Positions 44,871-53,727 of a stretch of DNA of 64,000 nucleotides are shown piece by piece. Positions within the stretch are counted from its first letter, which is position 1. Each line of letters opens with the position of its first letter. This DNA comes from Paenibacillus polymyxa (lineage in GTDB: Bacteria > Bacillota > Bacilli > Paenibacillales > Paenibacillaceae). A program made the position numbers and the translations under genes. The notes under the pieces were generated by a model. It was given only the letters and a program-made list of their open reading frames with translations. It was not told the origin of the DNA and did no database searches. Location of the stretch: NCBI RefSeq assembly GCF_001719045.1, contig NZ_CP015423.1:2688001-2752000 (forward strand), in the 5' to 3' direction.

Positions 44871-45413
44871 TCAAGCTTGAGGATCATACTCGCTCAATTT
44901 CCCCTCGTAGATCAAATGGAATCGATCACTTTGACGAAAATCATCTGGCGTAACAAGAGCGGGCAGTTTGTTCCATATTTTTATGCCGGATCGCTGTAAA
45001 ATTTCCGCGACGAATTGGGAACAAAAATAAGAATTGCTGAACTCCACTGGTTCTTTGAGTGCAATACCAATCAAACCCAGTAAGTTATACATATATTTTT
45101 GACGACTTCGGATAAATACATGTAAAACTCGCTTCATTTTTTCAACTTCACGGTCGGTTACTTGAAGCTCGTAGATAACGCATGTCGTATTCGGAAATCT
45201 GCTGTATGTACCTGTCTTAATATCCTCTTTCACGAAACCACCATCCAGAGGGTTATTAGGGGTCTTTCTCCCGAAGCTGTATAACTCCGAAAGTTCCCGG
45301 TTGAAGGAAATGGAGGCGTGATTGTATGGCGCTCTCGTATAGCTTTTAATGACTCTCGTAAGAAACGTTCCCGTATTCGTAAGCAAGATAAAGACGGATT
45401 GATCTGCTACCAT
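44871..45413 (-). CDS. YiiX/YebB-like permuted NlpC/P60 cysteine hydrolase
   Basis: A 180-residue cytosolic protein with a permuted papain-like fold. The catalytic His32 is in YNHASISF and the catalytic Cys131 in YFCSQFVAEILQRSG, the order (His before Cys) expected of the permuted YiiX group. There is no signal peptide. Related enzymes hydrolyse or acylate amide or ester bonds, including lipid-linked ones. It stands convergent to the lipid kinase and divergent from the CdsA-like gene. The substrate is unknown. Confidence 0.78.
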   Translation of the reverse strand: MVADQSVFILLTNTGTFLTRVIKSYTRAPYNHASISFNRELSELYSFGRKTPNNPLDGGFVKEDIKTGTYSRFPNTTCVIYELQVTDREVEKMKRVLHVFIRSRQKYMYNLLGLIGIALKEPVEFSNSYFCSQFVAEILQRSGIKIWNKLPALVTPDDFRQSDRFHLIYEGKLSEYDPQA

Positions 45414-45508
45414 TTACGAAATTTCCCCTTATCAAGTTTGAATTATTCCTTCATAATAACATAGGTACCCTAACGGAACCCTATTTCGCGATAAGTTGGT
45501 GAGTGGTA

Positions 45509-46423
45509 ATGGATAGTTCGCTATTAACGTTAATCCTTATTTTTACAGCCTTATTGGTCATCCATCTGATTTACATAGTAGTAGTCAAAACACAGCCAGA
45601 CAAAGACTATGCAGCTATTGGGCTTCGCATCAAGACATGGTGGGGCATGTTCTTTATCTTTTGCTTGGCAACTCTTTTCAATCCGATCGTTTCACTGCTT
45701 TCCTTGATGGCACTCACCTTTTTTGCGCTAAAAGAATACTTTTCCATGATTAGATCCAGAAAAGCTGACCGCAGATTGTTTTTATGGGCGTACTTGGCGA
45801 TTCCCGTACAATTTTATTGGATTTATATCGGGTGGTACGGAATGTTTATTGTCTTTATCCCTATCTATGTATTCTTGCTGCTACCGCTTCCGCGATTGAT
45901 CAACAAAGGAACGGTTGGTTTTTTGCGCAGTGTCAGCTCGACCCAATGGGGACTCATGCTGATGGTTTTCGGGTTGAGTCATCTGGCCTATTTTCAGTTT
46001 GCTACGCCGCAATACGGAGCGAAACTTGTACTTTTTCTAGTGGTACTGACGCAGCTCAATGATGTCGTACACTATCTAACATCACTCTATTTCGGAAAGC
46101 GGAAAATCGTCCCGACATCCAATCCCAATATAACTTGGGAAGGCTTTGCATTCGCTTTTCCCGTAACTACAGCGGCTTCCTATCTCATCTATCCCTACCT
46201 GACGCCGTTTGACCTGAAATTTGGAATTATTTTCGGCATGCTGATCAGCTTGAGCGGTTTCTTCGGCAGCTTAACGGTTTCCGTGCTGAAGCGGGATTTA
46301 TTAATCGGCGATGATGATAAGTTCGATGCTTTGAAAAAAAGCTACTTAAGCCGGGTGGATAGCTTGACCTACACCTCGCCCGTCTTTTTCCACGTAATCC
46401 GTTATTTTTTTGACTTTATGTAG
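45509..46423 (+). CDS. CdsA-like phosphatidate cytidylyltransferase family protein
   Basis: A 304-residue polytopic membrane protein with seven or eight helices and the CdsA C-terminal block. The signature is degenerate: SVLKRDLLIGDDDKFDALKKSYLSRVDSLTYTSP in place of KRxxxxKD...HGGxLDRxDS. The Asp of RVDS is kept; the HGG is not. It resembles the YnbB-type paralogues rather than housekeeping CdsA. CTP:phosphatidate cytidylyltransferase activity is plausible, perhaps for a special lipid. The start at 45509 is supported by GGTGAG. Confidence 0.75.
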   Translation: MDSSLLTLILIFTALLVIHLIYIVVVKTQPDKDYAAIGLRIKTWWGMFFIFCLATLFNPIVSLLSLMALTFFALKEYFSMIRSRKADRRLFLWAYLAIPVQFYWIYIGWYGMFIVFIPIYVFLLLPLPRLINKGTVGFLRSVSSTQWGLMLMVFGLSHLAYFQFATPQYGAKLVLFLVVLTQLNDVVHYLTSLYFGKRKIVPTSNPNITWEGFAFAFPVTTAASYLIYPYLTPFDLKFGIIFGMLISLSGFFGSLTVSVLKRDLLIGDDDKFDALKKSYLSRVDSLTYTSPVFFHVIRYFFDFM

Positions 46424-46583
46424 GATCAACTGTATTTTTCTTGGAATCTCTCTACTCTGTTTTCCTTCATCACTCCACGATACTCTGCTTGCTTCTCACG
46501 TTTTCACTTTAGTTAGTCGGGGTAAGTACACTATATCGGAAAAGTCCTTATCCCTTAAAAACAATCTTGAGGAGGCATTAGAA

Positions 46584-46931
46584 ATGGCAGAGCACAATCA
46601 TGTTGTAAATAAGGAAGGCGAATTGGCATTGAACAAAGTAGATAACGCATTAAATCGGATAGACGACAGCAAAAAGGATGACATTCTGAACAACTTTGAC
46701 TCATTCAAAAGTTATTTGAGCGACAAGATTAAAATGGCTCAAAATATTGGTCTGAATGAAGAATTGATCGCAAAAGCAGCTGAGAAGATAGCTGGATATC
46801 TGGCAGCCAAAGAAGAACCTCGAAACAGCGAGGAGAAGCTCCTCCAGGAGCTGTGGAAAGCGGGGGACAAAGAGCAGCAGCATGCGCTTGCCCATATGCT
46901 AGTACGCATGGCACAATCCTCGTATAAATAG
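46584..46931 (+). CDS. DUF3243-family small protein
   Basis: A 115-residue, acidic, fully helical protein of the DUF3243 family (LDSFKSYLSDKIKMAQNIGLNEELIAKAAEKIAGYLA is the typical core). GAGGAGG eight bases before the ATG at 46584 fixes the start. It has a long N-terminal polar stretch. Function is unknown, although members are conserved in spore-formers. It is monocistronic, about 160 bases after the CdsA-like gene. Confidence 0.8.
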   Translation: MAEHNHVVNKEGELALNKVDNALNRIDDSKKDDILNNFDSFKSYLSDKIKMAQNIGLNEELIAKAAEKIAGYLAAKEEPRNSEEKLLQELWKAGDKEQQHALAHMLVRMAQSSYK

Positions 46932-46965
46932 TGATGATGGAACACAATATCTTGCTATGAAAAGG

Positions 46966-46995
46966 GCAGCCTATCCTCACCTAAGGATAGGCTGC
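46966..46995. terminator. Terminator between convergent genes
   Basis: A perfect 12-bp stem GCAGCCTATCCT / AGGATAGGCTGC with a six-base loop and T tail. Confidence 0.87.
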
Positions 46996-47005
46996 TTTCG
47001 GTTTA

Positions 47006-48379
47006 CTACCGTTGCAGTGCGTTCCTGATTCTGCGAACCCCTTCACGAATTTCATTTTCCTTTAGATGCCCATAGCCCATGAGCAGCCGGTTCCCTTCAA
47101 GCTGTGCCGCAAATACATTTTGACTATGGAGACATTTCGGCAAATCCTCTCGGAACGGGAACTGAAACTCTGCTACCAAATGTAAACCCGCCGATCGGCC
47201 ACACACCCGATATTGCCCTGTAAAATGCTGTTCCAGGCTATTAAGCAGGACCTGACGACGCTTGGCGTACACTTTTTTCATCTTATGTACATGCTTATGA
47301 AGGAGTCGCTTCCTGATATACCGACTCAACACAATTTGTTCTAGGCTCGCTGTCTGGTAATCCGCCAGTTGCTTTAAACGGATAAAATCAGCGACTCGTG
47401 ACGAGGGAAGAACAATATAGCCGATCCGCAGCGCAGGGAACAATATTTTGCTAAACGTCCCGACATATAGCACCCGTTCTGGGTCCAGACTCTGCAAGGA
47501 GTGGACGGGCGCCCCGTCATACCGGAACTCACTGTCATAATCATCTTCGAGCAGAAGACATCCTGTCCGGGCTGCATACTGAATAAGCTCGATCCGCCTT
47601 TGGATCGGCAAGATACCCCCCAGCGGGAACTGGTGCGAGGGTGTCAGATATGCCAGTTTGGGGTGTCTCTTTTGCGGCAGATCGGCTGTTATAACTCCCG
47701 AATCATCAACAGGCATACTCCGCAATGTGGCTCCTGTGGCCGCCAGAATGCTTTTTAAATCTTCATTTGTCGGTTCCTCTACAAGGGCTTCGTCTCCAGC
47801 TGACAGTAACAGACGGGTGACAAGCTGAATCGCTTGTACTGCTCCGCTAGTGATTACAATATGTTCCGGGCTGGCTTTCACTCCTCTGGTGTGAACCAAA
47901 TAGTCGGCCAGCTCCCTGCGTAACTCAGGCTCTCCAGCAGGATCGCCATAACCTAGTGCCAGATCAGGAGCCTCTTTGCATACGCTCTGAAGCAAGTCAG
48001 CCCATGATTTGCGCGGAAATAATTCCAATGCAGGAAGGCCTGTCCGGAAGGAAATTACCGACATCTTATTTGAATATGCAGATTCCACTGCAGACGCAGG
48101 CGCCTCGATAGGCGGTGCGGATACATAACCTGGAAGGACGGCCCCTTCCGCTACATAGGTACCTGAACCCGAGCGTGCAATGGCTAAGCCTTCGGCTAGC
48201 AGCATTTCATAAGCTTCGAGGATAACATTCCGGGAAACATTCAACTGTAAGGCCAGCACCCGGGTCGAAGGAAGTTTATATCCTGCATGCAGTTCTCCAG
48301 CTAAAATACGGTCCCGTATCGCTTGATACACCTGACGCAGCATCGGAACTGTCACACTCTTATCGATAGATAACCACAT
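47006..48379 (-). CDS. MocR-family (GntR-aminotransferase) regulator
   Basis: A 457-residue MocR regulator. It has an N-terminal GntR winged helix (QVYQAIRDRILAGELHAGYKLPSTRVLALQLNVSRNVILEAYEML) and a class I aminotransferase-like domain using PLP as effector, with the PLP Lys in GTFSKILFPALRIGY. GAGGGGG seven bases before the ATG at 48379 sets the start. It is divergent from an EamA exporter gene with 109 bases between, so it probably controls it. The effector is likely an amino acid or amine that reacts with PLP. Confidence 0.9.
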   Translation of the reverse strand: MWLSIDKSVTVPMLRQVYQAIRDRILAGELHAGYKLPSTRVLALQLNVSRNVILEAYEMLLAEGLAIARSGSGTYVAEGAVLPGYVSAPPIEAPASAVESAYSNKMSVISFRTGLPALELFPRKSWADLLQSVCKEAPDLALGYGDPAGEPELRRELADYLVHTRGVKASPEHIVITSGAVQAIQLVTRLLLSAGDEALVEEPTNEDLKSILAATGATLRSMPVDDSGVITADLPQKRHPKLAYLTPSHQFPLGGILPIQRRIELIQYAARTGCLLLEDDYDSEFRYDGAPVHSLQSLDPERVLYVGTFSKILFPALRIGYIVLPSSRVADFIRLKQLADYQTASLEQIVLSRYIRKRLLHKHVHKMKKVYAKRRQVLLNSLEQHFTGQYRVCGRSAGLHLVAEFQFPFREDLPKCLHSQNVFAAQLEGNRLLMGYGHLKENEIREGVRRIRNALQR

Positions 48380-48488
48380 AGGTTGCCCCCTCAAGCGGTA
48401 CTGTCAAAAACCTCTTCAACTGGATCTACAAGTGCCCAGTTTCTATTGCTACAGTATATATCAATATCTGTACAAGAGGTGAGATGAA

Positions 48489-49388
48489 ATGAACAAACCA
48501 ACCTTTTCGACTTACATGGAATTAGTGATCGCAACCTCCATTGTTGGCAGTTCTGTAGTAGTCGGTAAACTGGTCGTGATGCGGCTGCCTGTTTTTTTAT
48601 CGCAATCTGCCAGTCTGGCCGTTGCCCTTCTGTTCTTGGTACCCATTGTATTCATTAAGAAATATTCACTAAGGATCAGCAAACGGGATGCCTTAATCCT
48701 GTTCATTCAGGCCCTGATCGGCATGTTTCTCTTCCGCGTCCTAATGCTGTACGGGCTGGCCTACGCCTCTGCTTCCGAAAGCGGAATTTTAACTAGCTTA
48801 ACCCCAGCTATCGTTGCACTTCTTTCGTATGTGCTGCTGAGAGAAAAGATTACGCTCCGCCCCGGTCTCGGGATTGCCTGTTCTCTGATCGGTGTTTTGG
48901 CGTTGCAAGTGCCTCACATATCGGCGCTCTGGTTCAATGCTCCCAACGCAACCTCGTTCATTGGCATGCTGCTTGTTCTGTCTGCTGTGTTCGGAGAAGC
49001 GGCACTGACAGTGTTACGCAAGATGCTATCCAGCCATGTCTCTTCCCTGCTTGGAACCATGTATATAACACTCTTTTCATTCTTCATGTTCCTGGCTTGT
49101 TCATTTGTGGAGGCCCAACAGTTCAACTTTAACCACGTTGGTGTAGGAGAGATGGGGCTAGTCTTATATTATGGTATCTTTGTCACCGCATTAGGCTACG
49201 TATTATGGTTTCGGGGTGTATCAAGAGTACCGGCTAGTACAGCAGCTGTATACACAGGTTGTATTCCCGTCAGTACATTGCTGCTGTCCTATATCATCCT
49301 CCGTGAATCCTTCTCATTTGCTCATCTGGCTGGTGCAGGCTTTGTGTTTCTGGGCATCATGCTCATGTCACGCAGTGAACGCCGCTGA
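48489..49388 (+). CDS. EamA/DMT-family exporter
   Basis: A 299-residue drug/metabolite transporter with ten transmembrane helices in two EamA repeats (about 8-140 and 155-295). AGAGGTGA is its ribosome site. Divergence from a MocR regulator suggests it exports an amino acid, vitamin B6 compound or amine. Direct CTACA-type repeats in the 109-base spacer are compatible with MocR binding. It ends at a strong terminator. The substrate is not determinable. Confidence 0.88.
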   Translation: MNKPTFSTYMELVIATSIVGSSVVVGKLVVMRLPVFLSQSASLAVALLFLVPIVFIKKYSLRISKRDALILFIQALIGMFLFRVLMLYGLAYASASESGILTSLTPAIVALLSYVLLREKITLRPGLGIACSLIGVLALQVPHISALWFNAPNATSFIGMLLVLSAVFGEAALTVLRKMLSSHVSSLLGTMYITLFSFFMFLACSFVEAQQFNFNHVGVGEMGLVLYYGIFVTALGYVLWFRGVSRVPASTAAVYTGCIPVSTLLLSYIILRESFSFAHLAGAGFVFLGIMLMSRSERR

Positions 49389-49410
49389 CTTACGCAAAGA
49401 CCTTCTCAAA

Positions 49411-49448
49411 AAAGAGGCTCCCGGCTGAAACTTCGGGAGCCTCTTTTC
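49411..49448. terminator. Terminator between exporter and PTS genes
   Basis: A 14-bp perfect stem AAAAGAGGCTCCCG with its complement and a ten-base loop. It is bidirectional between convergent genes. Confidence 0.9.
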
Positions 49449-49475
49449 TTTGATTCAAGTTCTTATCGCTTTGAA

Positions 49476-51455
49476 TTAATGCACCTGATCCAGCAATTGA
49501 TATGCTTCTTCCTTCGTTTTAACCGCCAGGAGCGCTTCTCTGAAATGATCGTCCATCAGCTTACGCGATAACATTTGCAATACTTTCAGATGCGCATTTT
49601 CCTTGCTATTGCGCGGTACGGCAATCATGAAGATCAGTTTTGCTTCACTTCCGTCTGCACTATTCCAGTCAACACCGCCCTGCTTGATGCCGAAGACCAC
49701 GCTTGGCTTCAGGACCGCTTCCGATTTGCCATGAGGAATGGCAATATTCATTCCAATGCCTGTGGAGCCTTCTTCCTCTCTGGCTAATATCGCCTGTTTG
49801 AAATCACTGGCAGAGCTTACGGCTCCAGTTCTCTCAAGTACTCCGATCATTTCATCAACCACAGCATCTCGTGTCGTTCCTTCCAGATCCAAATTAATCA
49901 GATCCATCGTTACAATATCCGTCAGTTTCTCAATGTGAATGGCTTGTGGAGAAACGGCTGGCCCATTATTTGTAACAGTTGTTGAAGCAGATGACTCCGT
50001 AGCGGCCGTTGTAGTAATCGCAGATTGTCCAGCTTCCCCAGCAACATCAGGAGTTACAGTTGCTGCAATATCTTTTTTCAGCAAGCTCACCAGGACAACC
50101 GATACAGCTACGCCGACAATAACGGCGATGAAGAACATGAGCACATGGTCCACTGCACCAAGTACAGCTACAATCGGTCCACCGTGAGCTACCTTGTCAC
50201 CTACATTCCCCAACATCGCAATGACTGAACCGACCATGGATCCTACCATGATACTAGGAATAACACGTAGTGGATCTTGCGCCGCGAATGGAATTGCACC
50301 TTCGGTAATACCGAACAACCCCATTGTGAATGTTGCCTTCCCAGCCTCGCGTTCCGCAGGTGCAAATTTACGTTTGTTGATCATCGCTGCAAGTCCCATC
50401 CCAATCGGCGGAATACAAATCGCAACGGCAATTGGCCCCATAATTTCATAATTCCCTTCGCCGATCATGGCCGAACCGAATAAGAAAGCAACTTTGTTCA
50501 CAGGGCCGCCCATATCAAAGGAGATCATCGCACCTAGAATCAATGCCAGTAGAATTGAACTTGTACCTTGCATACCTGCAAGCCAACCTGTTAAAGCTTC
50601 AAACAATTGTGCGACTGGAGCACCAATCACAAAGACAAAGATTAATCCAACAATTAACGATGCCAATACAGGGATAATAATTATAGGCATGATCGGCTGT
50701 AATGCTCGGCCAACCTTGATTTTCCGAATCCCAAGTGCAACATAACCGGCCAAGAAACCAGCGATAATGCCGCCGATAAATCCAGCCCCCGCCTCACTTC
50801 CATAAAAGCTGCCGTTCGCAGCAATGAATCCGCCAATCATACCCGGTGCAAGCCCCGGTCTATCTGCAATACTCATCGCGATAAATCCGGCGAGGATCGG
50901 TATCATAAAGGTAAACGAAGCCGAACCGATATCCTGAACCGTCTTCCAGAATGAACCGTCCGGTATAACCAGACCGCCTGGTGTCTTCTCACCGCCTATC
51001 GTCAACGCAATGGCAATGAGCAATCCCCCAATGACGATGAAGGGTACCATATAGGATACACCGTTCATCAGGTGGCGGTAGATTGGATTTTGTTTCGGTT
51101 TGTTCTCCTGTGAGCTACCTTCGGCAGAACGTGACTCTGCTTGGTACACAGGTACATTACCCTTCATCACCCGCTGGATCAATTCTTCTGGACGGCGAAT
51201 GCCATCCTGTACGCCAACGACCAGCAGTTTCTTACCGACGAAGCGGTCTTTAACCACCGTTTTATCCGCTGCAATAATAATGCCATCTGCCTCACGGATC
51301 TCCTGCTCGGTCAGTTGATTTTCGACTCCAATGGAGCCTTGTGTCTCGACCTTCATCTCGATGCCCAGCTTTGCTGCTGCCTTTTGCAGATTCTCAGCTG
51401 CCATATACGTATGTGCAATTCCGTTAGGACATGAGGTAATCGCCAAAATCTTCAT
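49476..51455 (-). CDS. Fructose-type PTS enzyme IIBCA
   Basis: A 659-residue sugar permease/kinase with all three PTS modules in the order IIB-IIC-IIA. IIB has the phospho-Cys at residue 9 (TSCPNGIAHT); IIC has about eight to ten membrane helices (about 125-470); a Thr/Ala/Ser-rich linker follows; IIA has the phospho-His in IAIPHGKS (about 570). This fused order occurs in fructose and 2-O-mannosylglycerate permeases. The upstream regulator and the lack of a phosphofructokinase gene leave the sugar open. ATG 51455 follows GGGG. The promoter has a perfect cre match. Confidence 0.88.
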   Translation of the reverse strand: MKILAITSCPNGIAHTYMAAENLQKAAAKLGIEMKVETQGSIGVENQLTEQEIREADGIIIAADKTVVKDRFVGKKLLVVGVQDGIRRPEELIQRVMKGNVPVYQAESRSAEGSSQENKPKQNPIYRHLMNGVSYMVPFIVIGGLLIAIALTIGGEKTPGGLVIPDGSFWKTVQDIGSASFTFMIPILAGFIAMSIADRPGLAPGMIGGFIAANGSFYGSEAGAGFIGGIIAGFLAGYVALGIRKIKVGRALQPIMPIIIIPVLASLIVGLIFVFVIGAPVAQLFEALTGWLAGMQGTSSILLALILGAMISFDMGGPVNKVAFLFGSAMIGEGNYEIMGPIAVAICIPPIGMGLAAMINKRKFAPAEREAGKATFTMGLFGITEGAIPFAAQDPLRVIPSIMVGSMVGSVIAMLGNVGDKVAHGGPIVAVLGAVDHVLMFFIAVIVGVAVSVVLVSLLKKDIAATVTPDVAGEAGQSAITTTAATESSASTTVTNNGPAVSPQAIHIEKLTDIVTMDLINLDLEGTTRDAVVDEMIGVLERTGAVSSASDFKQAILAREEEGSTGIGMNIAIPHGKSEAVLKPSVVFGIKQGGVDWNSADGSEAKLIFMIAVPRNSKENAHLKVLQMLSRKLMDDHFREALLAVKTKEEAYQLLDQVH

Positions 51456-51476
51456 AGTCATTCCCCTTCTCTCTGT

Positions 51477-51501
51477 TGTTTCCGCTTACATTGATAGTAT
51501 A
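51477..51501 (-). promoter_or_regulatory. PTS promoter -10 and CcpA cre site
   Basis: Minus-strand TATACT (51501-51496) is a plausible -10. Overlapping the expected transcript start is ATGTAAGCGGAAACA (51491-51477), which fits the cre consensus WTGNAANCGNWNNCW at every position. CcpA-mediated repression is likely. Confidence 0.75.
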
Positions 51502-51537
51502 AACGCCTATCTTGCTGTTATCGGACGAACTTTTTAC

Positions 51538-51559
51538 CGGAACTTTCGGAAAAACGGAA
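51538..51559 (-). promoter_or_regulatory. Phased TTCCG repeats, candidate activator site
   Basis: Three TTCCG copies on the minus strand (51559, 51551, 51542), spaced 8 and 9 bases, lie about 40-60 bases upstream of the PTS -10. This is the right place for binding of the PRD-type activator encoded next door. Confidence 0.5.
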
Positions 51560-51573
51560 TTATACCAACAAAA

Positions 51574-51599
51574 AACAGGACTTATCTATAAGTCCTGTT
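51574..51599 (-). terminator. Terminator after the PRD regulator
   Basis: An 11-bp perfect stem AACAGGACTTA / TAAGTCCTGTT with a four-base loop, followed on the minus strand by TTTTTTG. It separates the regulator from the PTS gene. Confidence 0.88.
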
Positions 51600-51624
51600 C
51601 CAGAGCACAGCTTTTGATTTTAGT

Positions 51625-53577
51625 TTATCCCTTCATTCTCCCTAATAATCTCATCGCATCGGTCTCATTAGATAAGGCATGAACCAAAGCAGGCTGCTCA
51701 CTGATCAGGGACAATTCCTTAAATAACTGGCGCATTTCTTCCCGCCCATCCTGTTTGACCGCAAGCAAGAACACAAGCTCTACTTTCTCGGTTCCCCAGG
51801 TAAGCGGCTGCTTCAAGGTAGCGATTACAATGGAGGACTGCCTTATCCACTCAGAACCGCCATGCGGGATGGCTATGCCTCCCCCAATCGTCGTGGCCGA
51901 CATTTTTTCTCGCGCCAGTACGCTGTCCACATAACCAGGCTCTACATATCCTTTGTCCTCCAGTATTTGCGCCAGCTTGGAGATCAATTGTTCCGGATGC
52001 TGCACTTCCTGCTGGGGAAAGACCAAAAAAGGTGTTGTATATTTAAAAAATACCGATTCTTCTGCTGCCCTATGTTCCGGCTCATCCAGTCGTCGGATCA
52101 CTTGCTCCAGTCGACGTTCGTCCTTGGCATCCAGCAAGGGAGAGACGAGAATGTGCGGAATGTTCATCTCTGGGAGATCTACAGTGGTAATGACGAGATC
52201 CACCTCCTGGGCTGCCAGATAGTCCTGGACTTCTGCTTTGGAAAGGGTTGTCTCCACATGTACAGCCGGAAATTTACGTTCCACCTTGGTGCGTAGCAGT
52301 TGGGACATACCGATGCCCATGTGACACACGATGATGGCTCTCTGGGGATGACTCTCTTTCTGGTGCAATCGCTCCACAGAAGCCTGAAAATGCAGCGTTA
52401 AATACGCCGCTTCCTCCTCGGGGAAGGATAGCCGGGTCCATTTCCCCACCTCTTCCAGTGTAATAATAACTCGGTCGAACATGTAGGGGTACATCTTCTT
52501 GATCTCGGCCAGCATAGGATTGGACACGGTCAATCCATATTGAAGACGGTTCAGGGTCGTATATAAATGGACATTCAACCCTTTCAGTAACATCTTGTCT
52601 TTAGAAAAGGCAATCATATTCAGCTCGGACATCCGCCGGACTAACTGCTCAATCAACTCAGGCAAAAGCGGGTGGCTATCTGCCAGCTCACCTTGTTTTC
52701 CTGTTCTTCCCTCCTGCTGGTAACGGAACTTCCCGCTAAGCAGATGCAGAGTTAAATACGCCGTCTCTTCCTTGGAAAAAGGCACAGCAAACAACTTTTG
52801 CAACTGCTGCAAAAAAGACGTAGCCCATGTAAATTCACGTCTCTCCTGCAAAAAGGCAATGTCCTGCTTGGAGAGCGAAATGGGTTGTCCCATCTTGGTT
52901 CGTTTGACCATTAAGAGGATATGCAGCATGAGAGCTTCGAAAGCTTCGTCAGTAAAGCTGAGCTCATGGCGTTTTTGAAATGCTTTTAATTCATGATTTA
53001 TGGTTGTAATCTCGTGCGATTCAAACTGTTTGCGCATCATCTGTCCTGTTAACTCAGGACTGTCAATCAGCTGGTTCATACGCGCCAAAGCGATGCGCTT
53101 ATTTTTCTCAGAGCCTAGAATGGTCAATCCAACGCGCTGCTTGGTAATCAAGGCCAGATCAAAGCTGTGCAGCCAGCCATCGATCTTCTCCATATCTCTA
53201 CGAATCACCGTCTTGTTCACATAATACTGTGAAGCTAGATCCTGGATGGTCACAGGCTTGGCATTCATCAAGAGCCGATAGGCGAGATGAAGCACCCTTT
53301 CCTCATCCGACTCATGTTGGGCTGTACTCTCGTCCGCATACAGTCGATGGAACAATTCATTCTGATCCGCTTCACCCATCTCCAGATAAATGCCGCGTCC
53401 CGGCCTTCTCACCAGATTGGCATCAGAATGCTTGACGATATAATCTTCAATTACTTTCAGATCGTTGCGGATCGTCTTTTCAGAGCAGTCGGTCAGATCC
53501 GCCAGATCCTGCGCTAACCACAACCGGTCCGGTTCAGTTAACAACATGCGTAAAATTTCCATTTGCCTTTTATTCAT
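51625..53577 (-). CDS. PRD-containing PTS regulator (BglG/MtlR/ManR type)
   Basis: A 650-residue regulator. In order: helix-turn-helix (1-60), second HTH/Mga-like segment (about 85-145), two PTS-regulation domains (about 180-400, with the paired His phospho-sites), a IIB-like domain with Cys in ICHMGIGMS (about 420), and a IIA-like domain with phospho-His in IPHGGS (about 575). Such proteins activate neighbouring PTS genes when unphosphorylated by the transporter and phosphorylated by HPr. It is upstream of, and on the same strand as, the PTS gene, its likely target, but with its own terminator. Confidence 0.92.
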   Translation of the reverse strand: MNKRQMEILRMLLTEPDRLWLAQDLADLTDCSEKTIRNDLKVIEDYIVKHSDANLVRRPGRGIYLEMGEADQNELFHRLYADESTAQHESDEERVLHLAYRLLMNAKPVTIQDLASQYYVNKTVIRRDMEKIDGWLHSFDLALITKQRVGLTILGSEKNKRIALARMNQLIDSPELTGQMMRKQFESHEITTINHELKAFQKRHELSFTDEAFEALMLHILLMVKRTKMGQPISLSKQDIAFLQERREFTWATSFLQQLQKLFAVPFSKEETAYLTLHLLSGKFRYQQEGRTGKQGELADSHPLLPELIEQLVRRMSELNMIAFSKDKMLLKGLNVHLYTTLNRLQYGLTVSNPMLAEIKKMYPYMFDRVIITLEEVGKWTRLSFPEEEAAYLTLHFQASVERLHQKESHPQRAIIVCHMGIGMSQLLRTKVERKFPAVHVETTLSKAEVQDYLAAQEVDLVITTVDLPEMNIPHILVSPLLDAKDERRLEQVIRRLDEPEHRAAEESVFFKYTTPFLVFPQQEVQHPEQLISKLAQILEDKGYVEPGYVDSVLAREKMSATTIGGGIAIPHGGSEWIRQSSIVIATLKQPLTWGTEKVELVFLLAVKQDGREEMRQLFKELSLISEQPALVHALSNETDAMRLLGRMKG

Positions 53578-53646
53578 TCCATTCTCCCATCTTCCAAAAT
53601 AAAGAATGTCCAGGGCATTTCGATCTATATTTTTGCTGGTTTTGTG

Positions 53647-53677
53647 TTGACTTTAAGTATACTCCAAGTAGTACATT
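53647..53677 (+). promoter_or_regulatory. MerR/AdhR-type promoter of the SDR-merR operon
   Basis: TTGACT (53647-53652), a 19-base spacer and TACATT (53672-53677), with the dyad CTTTAAG-TATA-CTCCAAG in the spacer. The layout is the same as the promoter at 28192-28222. The MerR regulator encoded downstream is the obvious candidate activator. Confidence 0.75.
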
Positions 53678-53727
53678 TAAAGCATGGTGGCCGCCAAATT
53701 CAAGAATAATGAAAAGAGGAATCGCTC

